Program-made: the position numbers and the translations under genes
From: Pseudomonadota bacterium
Lineage (GTDB): Bacteria > Pseudomonadota > Alphaproteobacteria > Acetobacterales > Acetobacteraceae
Direction: 5' to 3'
Assembly (NCBI GenBank): GCA_021808185.1
Contig: JAKBCB010000276.1
Coordinates: 1 to 5,597, forward strand
DNA: 5,597 nt
Shown: positions 4,446-5,597 of the stretch, one piece after another
Numbering within the stretch: the stretch's first letter is position 1
Layout: each line of letters begins with the position of its first letter
Notes under the pieces: generated by a model
What the model was told of the DNA's origin: nothing
The model's input: only the letters and a program-made list of their open reading frames with translations
Databases searched by the model: none

Positions 4446-5597
4446 GCGCCGCCGTGCCAGCACGATCCGGTTGGTGTTCGTGCCCCGCGCGTTGTTCCCC
4501 ACGCCCCAGCAATTCGCCGTCTTGGTGAATTGCTGGCGGTTCACCATCACGCCCAGCAGATCGAACGGCAGCCCCGCCATGGCGTGGGCGACGTGCTGTT
4601 CCAGCAGCACCTTGCCGCCGCGCACCTCGCCCACCTCGAACGCGACAACGCCGCCGGGGCGCACCACGCGGGCGAATTCGGTGAAGCAGGACCGCACGAA
4701 CCCCTCCCAGCCGGCGACGGTGCGGTGCCGGGCGATGGCGACGCTGGCGGACTCGATGCCGGCGAACCAGCAGCGCAGCCAGTTGTCGCCCTCGTAATCC
4801 ACCACATCCAGGAACGGCGGCGAGGTGACGAGCAGCGCCACCGAGGCATCGGCCAGCGCGGGCGTGGCATGGGCCGGGCCGGTGATGAGCCGGGCGCGCG
4901 GGTGCGGCGGCGGCCCGCCAGCGGCGAGCAGGCGCCTGGTCTTGCGCAGGATGAGCTTGGTCACGTCGCGGGACGGCGGCTGCTGGTGCCGCAGCGCGTT
5001 GATGCGCCGCTGCGATACCACCGAGGCGGCCTGATTGGGCGGTAACGTATAGACCGAGAAAAAGCCCGGGGAATGGCCGGTCAGCCGGTTGATCGCGACC
5101 ATGCGCACCCAGTCGTCCACCGCGTCCAGCCGCCCGGCCGCATCGCGCGCCAGCAGATACCGGCGCAGCGCGAGGATCTGGCGCAGCGTGTCCGGGTGAT
5201 AGAACACCAGCAACGGATCGTCCGCCGCCGGCGCCTCGCCCGACAGGTCGAGCGCCGCGAGGCGCGCGGCGATCTCCGGCAGGCCGGGCGGGGCAAGGCG
5301 CGGGCGGACCAGCATTGCGCTCAGCGGATTGATGTCGTTGGCCGCCGGGCGGCGGCCCATCAGGGCGGCTTGCAGCGCCGTGGTGCCCCGGCCGGAGAAC
5401 GGGTCGTACACCGTCTCCCCCGGCGCGGTCAGGCGGGCGATGAAGAATTCCGGCAGTTGCGGCTTGAAGCAGGCGCGATAGCTGACCTCGTGCAGACTGT
5501 GCGCCTGCCGCTGCCCGGCGGTCCAGAACGCGTTGACGAAATAGCGCAGGCCGTCGCGCTCCACCTCCTCCGTCACCGCGCCGGCCAGCGAGAACGA
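4440..5597 (-). CDS. Site-specific DNA methyltransferase (amino-methyltransferase fold), N-terminus possibly cut by window edge
   Basis: An AdoMet-dependent DNA methyltransferase. Counting from the GTG at 5576 (378 residues): the motif X-like FKPQLPEFFIARL (37-49), motif I DPFSGRGTT (58-66, AdoMet binding), an acidic motif II region NDINP (80-84), a middle section of about 165 residues that may read the target (RLTGHSPGFFSVYTLPP at 164-180), motif IV TSPPF (251-255, catalytic), then RPGGVVAFEVGE (306-317) and FTKTANCWG (350-358). SPP[YF] is usual for enzymes that methylate the exocyclic amine, most often N4 of cytosine, but N6 of adenine is also possible. The order, motif I before IV with a long insert, is not the common beta arrangement of SPPY enzymes. 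No restriction endonuclease is visible, so it may be an orphan or its partner may lie beyond the edge. The frame stays open for seven codons upstream of the GTG to the window end, and no ribosome site precedes the GTG, so the true start may lie outside. Confidence 0.85.
   Translation of the reverse strand, partial: SFSLAGAVTEEVERDGLRYFVNAFWTAGQRQAHSLHEVSYRACFKPQLPEFFIARLTAPGETVYDPFSGRGTTALQAALMGRRPAANDINPLSAMLVRPRLAPPGLPEIAARLAALDLSGEAPAADDPLLVFYHPDTLRQILALRRYLLARDAAGRLDAVDDWVRMVAINRLTGHSPGFFSVYTLPPNQAASVVSQRRINALRHQQPPSRDVTKLILRKTRRLLAAGGPPPHPRARLITGPAHATPALADASVALLVTSPPFLDVVDYEGDNWLRCWFAGIESASVAIARHRTVAGWEGFVRSCFTEFARVVRPGGVVAFEVGEVRGGKVLLEQHVAHAMAGLPFDLLGVMVNRQQFTKTANCWGVGNNARGTNTNRIVLARRRG

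Noticed and set aside
1..5597. Search for mobile elements, CRISPR arrays, tRNAs or phage-defence clusters
   Set aside because: No transposase, no regularly spaced repeats, no tRNA-like cloverleaf and no nuclease partner for the methyltransferase were seen in the window.

Overview
This window is gene-dense, roughly 70% G+C by eye, with third positions heavily biased to G/C. That base composition, the OxyR, c-di-GMP and MarR protein types, and the style of the EAL domain suggest a high-GC proteobacterium, most likely an alphaproteobacterium (Rhodospirillales/Acetobacteraceae-like). The taxonomic call is an inference only. Six protein genes cover nearly everything, no gap exceeds about 120 bases, and I see no RNA genes, mobile elements, CRISPR arrays or frameshifts.

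Left part (1-2260) is a peroxide-defence locus. An intact oxyR (minus strand) lies divergently from ahpC and ahpD (plus strand). AhpC is the three-cysteine kind known from Mycobacterium tuberculosis (peroxidatic Cys56, resolving Cys-Pro-Cys at 170-172), and AhpD matches the mycobacterial protein in length and in the position of its catalytic residues (Glu118, Cys130, Cys133, His137). The pair should work as peroxidase plus dedicated thiol reductant, with OxyR sensing peroxide through Cys204/Cys213. The divergent promoter region is AT-rich and holds a palindromic LysR-type (T-N11-A) site. A strong hairpin without a U tract separates ahpC from ahpD, and a bulged hairpin with a short T run follows ahpD.

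Middle part (2279-3901) encodes a PAS / degenerate GGDEF / EAL protein with a complete set of c-di-GMP phosphodiesterase catalytic residues. It is co-directional with ahpCD but separated from it by the candidate terminator.

Right part (3902-5597) holds a MarR-family regulator whose start codon sits inside two overlapping palindromes, a good candidate autoregulatory operator. It runs convergently, with only 4 bases between stop codons, towards a DNA methyltransferase on the minus strand that has motif I before an SPPF motif. The methyltransferase frame is still open at the right edge of the window, so its true start may lie outside.

Most of this is recognisable biology. I found no clear new system. 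The items most worth a second look are the palindromes at the marR start, the non-canonical methyltransferase layout, and the hairpin between ahpC and ahpD.
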